This document shows, piece by piece, positions 44,434 through 56,428 of a DNA stretch of 64,000 bases. Under the pieces are notes generated by a model, which worked only from the letters and a program-made list of their open reading frames with translations, searched no databases and had not been told where the DNA came from. Positions within the stretch are counted from its first letter, which is position 1. Each line of letters opens with the position of its first letter. A program made the position numbers and the translations under genes. The stretch is from assembly GCF_963678975.1 (NCBI RefSeq), contig NC_089273.1:32178973-32242972 (forward strand), written 5' to 3'. The stretch is from Dysidea avara (taxonomy: Eukaryota; Porifera; Demospongiae; Dictyoceratida; Dysideidae).

Positions 44434-46655
44434 CCCTAGGTAGGGTCCGCAACGTGAAATTTCGATCTCCGAAAATCAACTACCAAACCACCCACAAATG
44501 CTAGGCTAGGTACCACTTAGAAAATGCCAGATTGGCGTTATTTTTCATTAACGTCTTGTCGTGCTAATCGGCGAATATGCTTACAAATTACGAGATTTTT
44601 TGTTATATCTTCAAGGAAATGTCTTTTAAAGCTACAATACGCACTCTCAACCTTTCTTATTAACTGTACTCTAAACTAAAACCATCAGTACCTGCATCGT
44701 CTGGAGTAATTTCCAGCCGCAGCATCGCGAAAATGAAATTTCGGACTCGAAAAAAGTTTCGATGCCATTGGAGCACACAGTAGCGCTGCCAAAGTAACCC
44801 TCTCAGGTCAAACTGGCCTGGCATGGGTCCAACTACTACCACACGAAATATCATCGAATTCCAAAATTGTTTGCCATCTGGCTGAGCTCGACAGCTGTCA
44901 AAAATTCGTCAAAAATGCCTATTTTATTCACTGACGTGAACCTTTACTAGCCAGATGTGCTAGTTTACTTCTCCAAAGCTTGCTAGACCCATAGCCAGTA
45001 GCTTTCATTCATAGGGTTAGTCTGGCAGCTCTTCTAGCAACCTCAAATTCCGCCAAATGCCGATATCAACGAATTTTGTCGATATCGACCAATTTACAAC
45101 CCTTTAAAGAAATCTTGCACAGCAAACGTGATGCTTTGCCTCTCTAAAGTCATGCTACATCCTTGTTTAGTTATATTCGTCCATAGGGTGGCACTGGCGG
45201 CTCTCTTATCGAGGCCAAAATCCATCGAAATGCCCATCTCACCATTTGTCATCAGTTTTCGGAAGTTTTACATGTCAAACGTGCTGGTTTACCTCTCTAC
45301 ATCCTTGCTGGACCATTCAATCACCTTCGTTTGTGTAGGCAGCTTTATTCAGTCTCTTGAAAACGTCAGAGCACGCCAACTGGGCGCAACCATCAATACC
45401 AGTTAACGCTTATTTTGTTTCATTGGTTCCACGCAAGAATGACAGGAAAACTAGCAGAAATGTAATAGAGCGCAAATGGAGTTAGTCTAGCTCTAAATAT
45501 TGTACTCTACATGTTTATACAAATGATTACCGAATTGCAAATGCCGATTATCAAAAACCACGATCGAAATTTCCATTCATGTAGAGTTCCGAAGGTGGAT
45601 ATTTAGAACTAGACTAACTCCAGTTGGGTTATGTAATATTTCTGCTGGATTTTCGTGGAATCAATGAAACAAAATAAGCAGTAAGTGGTGCGGATGGTTG
45701 CGCCCAATTGGCATGCTCTGACATTTTCAAGAGACTGAAGAAAGGTGCCTACACAGACGAAGGTGATTGAAACGTCCAGTAAAGATGTAGAGAGGCAAAC
45801 CAGCATGTTTGACTTGTAAAACTTCCTAAAACTGATGACAAATGGTGAGATGGGCATTTCGATGGATTTTAGCCTCGATAAGAGAGCCGCCATTGCCATT
45901 CTATGGATGAATATAACTAAACAAGGATGCAGCATGACTTTAGAGAGGCAAAACATCAGGTTTCCTGTGCAAGATTTCTTTAAAAGGTTGTAAATTGGTC
46001 AATATCCGCAAAATTCGTGGATATCGGCATTTGGCGAATTTTGAGGTCGCTATAGAAGAACTGCCATACCAATCCTATGAATGAAAGCTACTGGCTATGG
46101 GTCTAGCAAGCTTTTTAGAAGTAAACTAGTACATCTGGCTAGTAAAGATTCCCGTCAGTGAATAAAATCGGCATTTTTGACGAATTTTTGACAGCCGTCG
46201 AGCTCAGCCAGATGGCAAACAATTTTGGAATTCGATGATATTTCGTGTGGTAGTAGTTGGACCCATGCCAGACCAGTTTGACCTGGGAGGGTTACTTTGG
46301 CATTGCTACTGTGTGCTCCAGTGGCATCGAAACTTTTTTCGAGTCCGAAATTTGATTTTCGCGATGCTGCGGCTGGAAATTGCTCAAGACAATGCAGCCA
46401 CTGATGGTTTTAGTTTAGAGTGCAGTTAATAAGAAAGGTTGAGAGTGCGTATTGTAGCTTGAAAATAGATTTCCTTAAAAATATAGCAAAAAATCTCGTA
46501 ATTTGTAAGCATATTCGCCGATTTGCACGACAAGACGTTAATGAAAAATAACGCCAATCTGGCATTTTCTAAGTGGTACCAAGCCTAGCACTTGTGGGTG
46601 GTTTGGTAGTTGATTCTCGGAGGTTGAGATTTCACGTTGCGGACCCTACCCTAGG
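44434..46655. mobile_element. Giant foldback palindrome P1 (2208 bp) with 7-bp duplication
   Basis: The element at 44441-46648 has both ends TAGGGTCCGCAACGTGAAAT inward and arms of about 1.05 kb at roughly 85-90% identity around a centre near 45545. CCCTAGG flanks it at 44434-44440 and 46649-46655. Frames such as 45128-45406 and 45609-45956 are the same sequence in the two arms. It has no recognised domain. Confidence 0.92.
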
Positions 46656-46969
46656 GATATGTATGCTAGTAACGCTTTTATCTGGGGAACATAATACCCG
46701 GGGAAACACATATCACTGTGACTTGTAGATTGATAGCCAGTTAGTGATATGTGTGCGGGGAAACACGGATCCCTAGTGATATGTGTGCGGGAAACACAAA
46801 ACGCGGGGAAACACATATCACTGTGACACCGGCATGCATTTTCAGGAACTACGTCGTGAGCAAGGGTTTAATATTTACGTTGTAGCATCAACCATATTGC
46901 TTCAGATAATTATGTTAACTTAGCTGCAAAATTCACGCCAGCATAATTATCGGATGCATGCATGACAAA

Positions 46970-47205
46970 CTGGAAGCGGACCGTTTATGTTCAGCCCGGA
47001 CCATTTATGCACTGGCATGGGTGGTCCGGGGGACCAAGTATGTAGGCACAAGTGGTCTGGCCGGACCTTTTATGACAGCATAAATGGTCCGCCCGGACCT
47101 TATATGACAGCATAAATGGTCCGCCCGGACCTTATATGACAGCATAAATGGTCCGCCCGGACCTTATTTGCCTGGACCATTGGTGCGTTGACAGGACCCT
47201 AGCAT
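46970..47205. repeat. GGTCCGG repeat, copy 3, locally tandem
   Basis: Three near-exact tandem units of about 35 bp (ATGGTCCGCCCGGACCTTAT core), preceded by degenerate ones. Each unit has a self-complementary centre. Confidence 0.8.
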
Positions 47206-47645
47206 AGTGGCACAAAGTTATACCCCAAGACAGCCCATATCAACCCTATCATGAACTCATATTTTTATCGTTTACCAAGATTATGGAACTCTTTACCAAT
47301 AATTGACCTATCTCAATCACTAGATGTAATCAAACCAAAGTTGAAAGCATTTTTATGGAATCATTTTTTAGCTAACTTTGATAATACCCCCTGTACTTTT
47401 CATTACCTGTGTCCTTGTACCCGCTGCTCCAAGACTCCTGTACCAACCAATTATAATTATTTGTAACTATTATATAAATGTATGCATGTATAGTTTTTGT
47501 AGTTAAGTAGTTAGTGCTCTAGGCTACCAGTGCAGGACACTGGTAGTCCTTCAGAATTGTATGTCTCTGTAATCACTATAGCCTCTACTGTATGTAATTC
47601 CAATTCTGTAAAGCAATTATTAAATTAAATTAAATTAAATAGTGG
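47204..47645 (+). mobile_element. 5'-truncated LINE, 3' end only
   Basis: The open frame at 47251-47463 ends a LINE reverse-transcriptase polypeptide: LPRLWNSLPIIDLSQSLDV then a Cys-rich tail (CPCTRC) as in many Jockey/CR1-group C-termini. A 3' untranslated region follows, then a tail of ATTAA repeats (47617-47640). ATAGTGG at about 47204-47210 and after the tail at 47639-47645 may be the target duplication. A different family from the full-length LINE, whose C-terminus differs. Confidence 0.8.
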
Positions 47646-47700
47646 AAAACACTGCTAATAATACAAAACCAAAACCCACAATCAAAACCTGTTTTTGAAG

Positions 47701-47864
47701 TGTTACAGACCTATTAAATCATTTATTTTTGTATTATAAACACCTTTTGTATAAGCTATTTACATAGTTAAGTATTAATTAGTCTTTGTACATTTGTGTC
47801 AGTATTGTTGTGAATGATATAATGAGTGGTAGCTTGAATAGTGCTCGTAACCTGCTTTGTTACA
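47701..47864 (+). repeat. 5' LTR
   Basis: TGTTACAGACC...CTTTGTTACA, 164 bp with TG...CA ends. TTGGCGTAGTCGGCAGGG follows directly and is the likely primer-binding region. Confidence 0.93.
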
Positions 47865-48064
47865 TTGGCGTAGTCGGCAGGGTCAGCCGGGGCCACGCCA
47901 GAAGACTCGTGCCTAGACGGACCCGCGACGTTTCATCTGAACCCCAAGTGAAAAAGCTGTGTTACCGTGGCATATTAACTCTTTACTTTGAACGGTACCC
48001 CGGAAGGTCGAGTCTCGTACTGTAGTGGCCTGTTGTTTGTTACAGTTCACGTCACGGCCGAGCG

Positions 48065-48478
48065 ATGAACCACCAATCTGATCAGGTGTCGGACGACCAA
48101 GACAGTACTCAGCCGATGGGAAGGCCAATTATCCTTCCGGAGGTGTTTATCGGGGAGGAGGACTTCTGCGAGTGGATCCAGCACTTTGAAAGTGTGGCAG
48201 TGGTAAACAGGTGGGACGACATTACAAAATTGCAATGGTTGCACGTGCGAGTAACCGGAAAGGCACGTGTGGCGCTAAGCAGAGCTAAGAGTGAGTCTTA
48301 CAAACAGGCCAGAGAAGCCCTTCAGGAACGTTTCGAGCCCAGTAGTAAAACAGAACTTTACAAGAATGAACTGCAGCATAGTACGAAACGAGGAACTGAA
48401 AGTTTGGGTGATTTCGCGGACAGACTCGGTGTTTTAACAGATATCCAGAGCTTCAAAAGGAAGCTAGAGAATACATAG
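48065..48478 (+). pseudogene. gag-like capsid fragment
   Basis: Starts MNHQSDQVSDDQ and has the retrotransposon gag pattern: EDFCEWIQHFESV, then KLQWLHVRVTGKARVAL, then a block ending YKNELQH. It ends in a frameshift near 48455 and TAG at 48476. In the next frame gag-like residues run on, with one further stop, to the palindrome at 48582. Expected role: form the particle that packages element RNA. This copy is broken. Its left neighbour is the primer-binding region. Confidence 0.8.
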
Positions 48479-48574
48479 CACTGAGTCATTACTTTGATTA
48501 ACTGGAAGATCCCAGAATAACTCTCAGTGTGAGACAACGCCGCCCGAAGACCATGTCAGAAGCCGTCTCGAGTA

Positions 48575-50151
48575 CCATAGATAGGGTCCGCAACGCGAAA
48601 AATCGATATCCTCCAATGAACTACTTAACTATTGTCATGTGTTAGGCTAAGTGTAACTTACATAACACCAGCGTGGCAGCTAAGTTTGTCACTTTCTTCT
48701 GGTAGAAAACGGTACAAATGTTTTAAAATCACGTGATTTTTCGTTGCAGCGGTTCGTAGGGTTCTTCGTATGCTACGATATTCACTCTCAACATTGTTCA
48801 AGTAGTCTATCATCAACTCAAAGTATTGGTGGTTTAATTTTATTGGTCAGTTTCTGGTGGCAGCACGATCTGTGCAGCTTTTTGGCGACAGACAAAATGT
48901 TTCTTCCTCTGGAGCACAGGACAAGCAGAGCAGCAACTGCGCCGTGGGTCAGCAATGACCAGTACTAGGTAAAGTACCTGCATGCGGAGTATGGTTATAA
49001 TTGAAGCTTGTTAGCCATCTGGCTGAGCCATCTAAGCTTATATGCTGAAATTCGGCCAAAACGACGCGATTTTTGCAAACAAATGCCAGAATGGTTGATA
49101 CATCAGTGAGACAGTCTCCAACAGCAAGGATACGAAGCTTATAAACACCTAACAATACGGCTATCTCGCCCAGTAAACGAATAGAGCAATCCAATGCATG
49201 AAATAGGCACTCACGTGATCGAAATTCAAATCGCGGAGATACCCATAAAATCGCTTTCATTTCTGAATAGGAACCATGCAGTTTTTTCCTTTTTTTGTAA
49301 ATATTTCTGCTAATTGTTCGCTCAGGCGTGGTCTGGGCCAGTACAGGTGTGTGTTATGCTGTGATGGCATCATAGGGAGAGCCTTGGACTGGTGGGCTAA
49401 TCGAGATGCTAAACGTAATGACACAAACTGATTGTCACTTGATTCCAAGTGATTTTAAGGTCATTGGAATAGATTATGGTTGTATTTTTCGAGATTTGAA
49501 TATCGATCACGCGAGTGCCTATTTCATGCACTGGATTGCTCTATGCGTTTATTGGGCGAGATAGCCGTATTGTTAGGTGTTTATAAGCTTTGTATCCTTG
49601 CTGTTGGAGACTATCTCACTGATGTATCAACCATTCTGGTATTTGTTTGCAAAAATCGCGTCATTTTGGCCGAATTTCAGCATATAGATGGCTCTGCCAG
49701 ATGGCTAACAAGCTTCAATTATAACCATACTCCGCATGCAGGTACTTTACCTAGTACTGGTCATTGCTGATCCACGGCGCAGTTGCTGCTCTGCTTGTCC
49801 TGTGCTCCAGAGGGAGAAACACTTTGTCTGTCGCCAAAAAGCTGCACAAATCGTGCTGCCACCAGAAACTGACCAATACAATTAAACCACCAATACTTTG
49901 AGTTGATGATAGACTACTTGAAAAATGTTGAGACTTGAGAGTGAATATTGTGGCATACGAAGAACCCTATGAACCGCTGCAACGAAAAATCACGTGATTT
50001 TAAGACATTTGTACCGTTTTCTACCAGAAGAAAGTGACAAACTTGGCTGCCACGCTGGTGTTATTTAAGTTACACTTAACCTAACACATGACAATAGTTA
50101 GGTAGTTGATTGAAGGATATCGATTTTTCGAGTTGCGGACCCTACCATAGA
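48575..50151. mobile_element. Giant foldback palindrome P2 (1563 bp) with 7-bp duplication
   Basis: The element at 48582-50144 has both ends TAGGGTCCGCAAC-like inward. Arms are about 750 bp, in which a 96-103 codon frame (containing ALDCSIRLLGEIAVLLGVYK) appears in both directions. CCATAGA flanks at 48575-48581 and 50145-50151. Ends and some internal phrases (CATCTGGCTGAGC, CACTCTCAACATT) match P1, so this is a diverged member of one family. Confidence 0.93.
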
Positions 50152-50580
50152 GCTTGAGTCCTACGTGCTCGGAGCAGCGGCCATACAAGCTGAGAATCAA
50201 GGCCACAGGAATGCACGCTTACCTCCATACAGCCTAATCTGGAAGCAGTGTTAAATACATTAATGGAAAAGCTCAAGAAACTGGAAGATGAGATAAATGT
50301 GAGACAAGTAACAACTAAAATGAGGAAACAGTACTACCAGCAAAGACAGAAGAGGAGGAAACATCGAGCAACAATTTGTTACAAGTGTGAGCAGCCAGGA
50401 CATTATGCTAGTGGATGTGCTAATATCCCACCTACAATGTGTGGAGAAGTGTCCTTACCCATGAGTCAGGTATGTAACAGTAATTGTGCCTCACCTGATA
50501 ATGACATGTGCACAATTGCTATAAATATTGTATCAAATTATACTGTGTGTGCACGTGTATTCAGTAATGAGGTGTCATAA
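50152..50580 (+). pseudogene. gag C-terminus with zinc knuckle
   Basis: The open frame at 50248-50580 is lysine/arginine-rich and then shows one zinc knuckle CYKCEQPGHYASGC (C-x2-C-x4-H-x4-C) at about residues 44-57. Such knuckles bind element RNA. It directly precedes the protease frame with a 1-nt overlap of stop and next start (50578-50582). Confidence 0.85.
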
Positions 50581-50890
50581 TGTCATTCCTGGTAGACACT
50601 GGGGCAACTGTATCGCTAGTATCTAGTGAGGTATGGGAACACATTAAGCCACCCACTGCCCCAGGAATAAACCCAGTTGGCTTGCGGCTGGTTGGTGTTG
50701 ATGGTGCACCTTTGCAGATTCAAGGATCGGTAACTATTGAGCTAGAAATCTCAGGGAAAACATTTTAACAAGAACTAATTGTTGTTAATGTCCTAACATC
50801 AGAAGGAATCCTTGGATTGAATTTCTTGGAGGCTAATGATTGTGTCTTGGACTTGGCACGAAAAAACTTTGTTCTGGTGGGACCTGAATA
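50580..50890 (+). pseudogene. Aspartic protease region
   Basis: FLVDTGATVSLVS holds the catalytic DTGA of retroviral-type proteases. TAA at 50766 interrupts. Beyond it the same frame gives GILGLNFLEANDCVLD, the usual second half. It would process the polyprotein; this copy cannot make it whole. Confidence 0.85.
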
Positions 50891-50989
50891 TCTCTGAATG
50901 CAAAGCAGCTACCAGAGAATAGCAGAAGGTATGTAGAGGTTGTCATACCAGAAACACTGACCATCGCTGCCGCCAGTGAAATTGAGGTT

Positions 50990-52080
50990 ATGGGAATGAT
51001 GCCCCTGAATTGTGAAGGGTCCTGGATGGTGGAGGACAAACCAGTTAAGAAACAGCTTGTTCTCATAGCAAAAGCCATTGTGGTACCTCAAAATGGGCTT
51101 GTACCATTCCGGATAATTAACCTAGATTATAAGCCAACTACCATTTACAAGGGGACCAAAGTGGCAAGTGCAGAGGCTATCAGTAATATAGAGGAGATAT
51201 TATCAATAGGCAAAACTAATGATTCTGCTTGTATCAACCAGGAATGGAAGAAAGTGGTAAATGATGTACCCAGCACAATGCCAGATGCCTTTTCAGACCA
51301 CCAGCTCACTCAGTTTAGTGCTCTGCTTACTTCTTATGCACACATATTTGCTTATAAGCCTGGTGACCTTGGCCGAATGAATGTGTTGAATCATCGGATT
51401 GAAACCAATGGAAACCCTATCCGTCAAGCAGTAAGGAGAGTTCCTCTACCCCAAAGATATGAAATTAGGAGACTTTTAACCGAAATGGAAGAAAAAAGCA
51501 TCATTGCCCCATCAAAAAGCCCTTGGGCATCCCCTATTGTTCTTGTGCCAAAGAAGGATGGCTCTCTTTGCTTTTGCGTAGATTACCGCAAGGTGAATGA
51601 AATAACTCACAAGGATGCTTATCCCATACCCAGGATTGATGACACTCTGGATACCCTGGCAGGATTGATGTGCTTTTCCACATTAGACTTGAAGAGTGGG
51701 TACTGGCAGGTGTAAGTTGACCCACAGCACAGAGAAAAGACAGTGTTTTGCACACATGAGGGCCTGTTCCAGTTTAATGTTATGCTGTTTGGACTATGCA
51801 ATGTTCCTGCAACTTTTCAACAGCTTATGGATATGGTACTGTCGGACCTCCAATGGAGTAGTTGCATAGTCTACATTGATGACATAATTGTGGTGGGTAG
51901 GAGTTTTGATGAGCACCTTTGTAATTTGAAACAAATGTTTGAGCATATAAATAAGGCATCCAAATAAATGTTGGTTTCTACAGCCTAAGGTTCAATTTCT
52001 AGGACATGTCGTGTCTACAGAGGGCATTATGCCAGACCCATCCAAGACTGATCAGGTAAAAGAGTGGCTGGTACCAACAT
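50990..52080 (+). pseudogene. Reverse transcriptase region
   Basis: Blocks in order: IRQAVRRVPLPQR, SPWASPIVLVPKKDGS, CVDYRKVNEIT, STLDLKSGYWQV (TAA at 51713), FGLCNVPATFQQLMD, IVYIDDIIVVG (YxDD box as YIDD, about 51868), then VQFLGHVVSTEGI. The frame is broken by stops at 51713 and 51965. The similarity is clearly to Ty3/gypsy and not to the LINE reverse transcriptase. Confidence 0.92.
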
Positions 52081-52764
52081 CAGTGAAAGAAACTCAATAG
52101 TTTTTAGGGCTGGCTAGTTATTATATATAGACAGTTCATTAAGGGTTTTGCTTCCATAGCCTCACCACTTCATAAACTTACCGAGCGACAGTCACAATCT
52201 AGGTAACTAGGTTTTAGTGGACAAACCAATGTCAGAAGGCATTTGATTGTTTAAAGAGCCATCTGGTTTCATCTCCTGTCCTTGCTTTGCCTGACTGGTC
52301 CCAGCCTTTTCTCCTGGATTGGTACAGGAATTGGCGCCATCTTATCACAGGTTCAGAAGGGAAAGAAGTGTGTCAAAGCATATGCCAGTAGAAGCCTGAC
52401 AAAATCAGAATGAAACTATTGTGTAACAAGAAGATAGCTATTGGCAGTGGTCACATTTTTGCAGCACTTTCATCCTTACCTTCTTGGAGCACCCTTTACA
52501 ATAAGAACAGGCCATGGTACACTTTCTTGGATACATAAGTTCAAGGAACAGGAGGGCCAGATTGCCCGGTAGGTGCAGAAGTTGCAAGAATATGAGTTCA
52601 TAATTATTCATCGCCATGGTATTCGTCACAAGAATGCTGATGCAATGTCACGTATACCATGCAAGCAGTGTGGGATTATCCCAACAGATGAAGCTCTAGT
52701 TCCGGCAGCAGTGACGACTCCAAATGTAGCATCACTGGGTGAATATTCTCCCGAGGAATTGTGA
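52081..52764 (+). pseudogene. RNase H region
   Basis: After several stops, frames give a GIGAILSQVQKGK-like start, YASRSLTKSE, HYPYLLG-like and then EYEFIIIHRHGIRHKNADAMSR (52573-52700), the end of gypsy RNase H domains. Heavily mutated. Confidence 0.8.
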
Positions 52765-53835
52765 GCTGCTCAGTTGAATGAACCTGGCATTAGTCTAGTC
52801 CTGACTGCTAAAGAGTGTAACAATTATCCTGAAACTCAACCAACAAACAGCCCAGGTGACAGGTGACTTTGGCAGCTATGGGAACAACTGACTGTTATTA
52901 ATGGACTGCTATACAGAATGTTTAAAGAACCAAACAAAGATCAGCACTGGTTCTAATTAGTAATTCCCCAAGAACATCATCCCAGAAATTTGGCAGCATT
53001 GCATGAAGGTGTAGCAGGGAGCCATCTAGGACAAGAGAAAACCTTTAGCAGAGTCAAGGAACGTTTTTACTGGCCTGGGTATTGGAGTGATACCTGCAGT
53101 TGGTGCCAAACCTGTGCCAGTTATGCAACTAGAAAATCTACTAATACCCCAAGAACAGCACCACTGGGAAACATAGCAGCTAGTCATCCAGGGCAGATAA
53201 TGGCCATGGACATTGTGGGACCATTTCCAGAGAGTGAGAATAGAAACTCATATATATTAGTTGTCGCAGATTTATTCACTATGTGGATGGAAGCTTTCCC
53301 CATTCCAAATCAAGAAGCTCATATAGTTGCAGATAATTAGTAGATGGAGTTTTATGCATTTTGACGTTCCTAGTCAACTTCACTCAGACCATGGTCCACA
53401 ATTTGAGAGTAAACTGATGTCAGAAGTATGCACCTTGTTAGGCATCCAGAAAGCAGGACTACACTGTATCATCTGCAATGTGATGGTACGGTGGAGCGAT
53501 TTAACAGGACATTACTGAGCATGCTAGCCACTCATTGCAAGGCTAACTCCTGAGACTGGGAGAAACACCTGCAAAAAGTGTGCTTTGCATACAACTCTAG
53601 CGTTCATGCGTCAACTGGCTATTCACCATTCTACTTAATGCACGGTCGTCAACCAGTGTTACCTGTTGATGTTCAGTATGGTATTACACAACCTCACCAA
53701 TCCGCATCACTGACTGAGTATGCAACTAAGCTAGACCAGCGATTGTCATCTGCTTTTGAGCTTGCTAGTAAGGTTTCTGGAGTACACCACAAAAAACAAA
53801 TGACAAAACAACACATGGTGATTCATATGCTGTAG
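52765..53835 (+). pseudogene. Integrase region
   Basis: 52990-53340 carries the zinc-binding half (LHEGVAGSHLG, WCQTCASY) and the first catalytic Asp in MDIVGPF. 53327-53518 gives HSDHGPQFES with the second. The third acidic residue lies in a disrupted stretch. 53578-53835 has [27 protein letters not shown], typical of gypsy integrases. Stops at 53338, 53516 and 53833. No chromodomain seen. Confidence 0.88.
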
Positions 53836-54351
53836 GTGACTTGCAGACTTGGTCTGGTTGTTGAATCTGAAGGTGCCAAGGAACAGTAGTAAGAAGCTAT
53901 TTCATTCTTGGTATGGACCTTTTAGAGTTGTTAAAAAAATTATCTGAATGTACATACAGGATATAAAGACAGGAAGGTAGAAGACAAAGACAGGTGGTCC
54001 ATTTTAACAGACTAAAGCCATGCTGAAGTGATACTAGATTAGACAGTAGTACATGGAAAGCCTCAAGTGATAGTACTGAACCCTCACAAGCAAGGCATAA
54101 TAATGTACGAGCACCACCACCACCACCAACACCAATTGGCACTAATTTAGAAATAGTGGATTACGATGATGATTTACTCTGGTGGATAACCAACATACTG
54201 TAGAGGATGTAGTTCAGAACTCCAGCAATATACAAGGCCAACCACTTGCAGAGATGAGATGTTATCCAGCACGAGAACATAGACCCCCAGCAAGACTCCA
54301 GGACTATATAAGATAATAAAGATGAGGACATCTTCTTAGTGGAGGGGATAG
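53836..54351 (+). other. gypsy 3' region and polypurine tract
   Basis: Decayed C-terminal integrase sequence, a CACCACCAC microsatellite at 54113-54130, and a purine-rich AGTGGAGGGGATAG just before the 3' LTR, which is the likely polypurine tract. Confidence 0.65.
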
Positions 54352-54514
54352 TGTAACAGACCTATTAAATTATTTATTTTTGTATTATAAACACCTTTTG
54401 TATAAGCTATTTACATAGTTAAGTATTAATTGGTCTTTGTACTTTTGTGTCAGTCTTGTTGTGAATGATATATAAGTGGTAACTTGAATAGTGCTCGTAA
54501 CCTGCTTTGTTACA
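54352..54514 (+). repeat. 3' LTR
   Basis: TGTAACAGACC...CTTTGTTACA, 163 bp, about 95% alike to the 5' LTR. GAAG follows. Confidence 0.93.
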
Positions 54515-54518
54515 GAAG

Positions 54519-54880
54519 AACTATTGAGGAAAAGAAATCTGTACTTGCCTGGAACAGAGTTGAACAATAGGTATAATTACATAGACATTATTTGTGCTGA
54601 TAGTGATGCATAGTTCCTGAAATAAGTCTGCTTTTGATACACATGGAAGATTTAGGGTTTAATTGGTCAAGTACTAACTTAGAAAGGAAGGAACCCCCCC
54701 CCCCCGATTCACTCCTGGGGTTGGTACAATTTTCCACATTGTTTGGCCAGACGTGAATGAAATGAATTTATTTCTGCAAAATGTTTAGGGAATCTATGGT
54801 ACAGCATTCAATGCCATTGTCAATGAATGTACAATGTGCCAAAAGGTAGGCTTTAAATTGGGTTATAGGTACATACTTGT
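54519..54880. other. No gene; poly-C tract
   Basis: A run of 12 C at 54694-54705. Otherwise AT-rich without recognised content. Confidence 0.5.
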
Positions 54881-55730
54881 AAGTAATAAACTTTCCAAAA
54901 TACTGCACCAGTTTTTGTATTATTTGTGACCAGCTCAGTTGTAGAGAAAGACTTCATGAAAGTAAGAATAACTGGTAACATAGAAAGCTGAATGGCCAAG
55001 AATTAAATGAACTATAATCGGCAAAGTTTTAATCCCTGCTAGAGCACCTTGGCTGCACAACAGGTATACACATTATAGTAAACATAAGTAACTGGCAACA
55101 AAAATAGCTGATATCTAAAGAGACAAGAATGAATGTTGATAATTATACAAATGATATATTATTTTATTTGCAATTTAACATTGAACCTTTATCGTTTAGC
55201 TGTGTTTTACATTCAGTCTTGCTGCACTCTAAAATTTTAAACTGGTAATTTGGCTGCCTTTTTAAATAGTCAGTGTATGGAGCAAAAAGATGGCCAATTT
55301 ACCAACCAATTAGAGTTAAAAGAAATTAATTTATAATGCAGCAAAAGTGAATATAGAACAAAACTGATTGATAAAACATCAATGTAATTTTTTTATTAAT
55401 TGCAATTTATTGTATATCAACATTCATTCTCGGCCATTTCAGATATCAGCTGTTTCGATTGCAAGTTACTTTTATGTACCTGTTGTACAGCCAAGGTGTT
55501 CTTGCATGGATTAAAACTTTGGTGATAATAATAAAGTAAGATTGACTTTTGGCTGCTCCAGATATCAGCTCTTTAAGTACTAGATTTTTAACTTTTATGA
55601 GGAGCTGTTTTATAATGGGTTACAGGTACTTGTAGTTTCTTGGACATGCCTCTTTTACAGCAAAGGTGTTTTTTTTTTTAGGATGGATAGTATATGACTG
55701 GTGTAGCATTTTGAAAAGTTTATTACTTTA
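54881..55730. mobile_element. Foldback element, about 850 bp
   Basis: Left end AAGTAATAAACTTTCCAAAA, right end AAAAGTTTATTACTTT. Arms of about 260-310 bp carry ACCTTGGCTGCACAACAGGT and CTGTTGTACAGCCAAGGTG. The right arm holds a partial tandem duplication. No reading frame. Confidence 0.75.
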
Positions 55731-56428
55731 ACACATTGTTTTACATATGTAGTTAACTTGTCAATATGTGAAGACAACAACCATTTGTTTGGTTACAGTA
55801 GTTGATTAATTACTGTGTGTTGGAGTCATTGCAGTTATATGTAGCTGAATATGCGAAATATTTAGTATTTTTATTATGTAGTTTGTGTATCCAACTCAGA
55901 CTACTGATAGTAACTTAACTTAGCTACTAGCAAGTCTGTCATCCTCTGGACTTGTGTGCTCCTGCTACCAGCTATTTATATAATTTATATCTGGGTATAT
56001 TAGAGTTTTGTTATATGTACAACCTTTGCATTGGTAAGTGCATAGCTAAACTTGTTAATGTTAAATATAAAAGTGACATACAAGAAAAAATCAACTCTAT
56101 CCAATTAATGTTTGCTAATAAAATAAATAACTATGCTCAGCAAAAGTTCATATTATGTGTATGTAATATCAATAATAATAGCATTGTTTTTCTAGCTATA
56201 ATAAATTCTTCTAAGCTTTCATATCAGCTGCAACAAAGCACACACAATAATATTAATTGCGATAATAAGATCAATTAATGTTAATGCTTACAATGGTTTG
56301 TAATATGATAGCACTGATGGAGTTTAGTTGTAAAGTTTGCAATTTTGTTATAAAAATTAACCAAATGCTATCAATAAATTTGTTCATTAACACTAATAGA
56401 TTGCAGATGTTGTATTTCGATAGTGAAA
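55731..56428. other. AT-rich DNA without recognised gene
   Basis: A 108-codon open frame (55952-56278) is low-complexity Asn/Ile-rich and lies in very AT-rich DNA; I do not call it. Nothing else seen. Confidence 0.4.

Larger units (their letters stand above)
42122..46833. mobile_element. Long-inverted-repeat element with CACAGTGATATGTG ends, 4.7 kb
   Basis: Both ends start GCCGGTGTCACAGTGATATG and carry several CGTGTTTCCCCGCACA-type subterminal repeats. The arms continue into low-complexity TAGCTACTGCT-type DNA (42300-42665 and, inverted, 44040-44395). The right arm contains the giant palindrome at 44441-46648 as a later insertion. No transposase seen, no clear target duplication. Confidence 0.75.
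47697..54518 (+). mobile_element. Ty3/gypsy LTR retrotransposon, decayed, with nested palindrome
   Basis: LTRs at 47701-47864 and 54352-54514, flanked by GAAG on both sides. Order gag, zinc knuckle, protease, reverse transcriptase, RNase H, integrase, as in Ty3/gypsy. The two LTRs differ at about 8 positions in 164 (roughly 95% alike). There are many stops and frameshifts. A giant palindrome (48582-50144) interrupts the gag region. No envelope gene seen. Confidence 0.94.

Noticed and set aside
45128-45956. 92- and 115-codon frames (MMLCLSKVMLHPC...) as a gene pair
   Set aside because: They are the same sequence in the two arms of palindrome P1 and have no recognised domain.
55952-56278. 108-codon Asn/Ile-rich frame
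   Set aside because: Composition simply follows the local AT-richness. No motif and no conserved copy.
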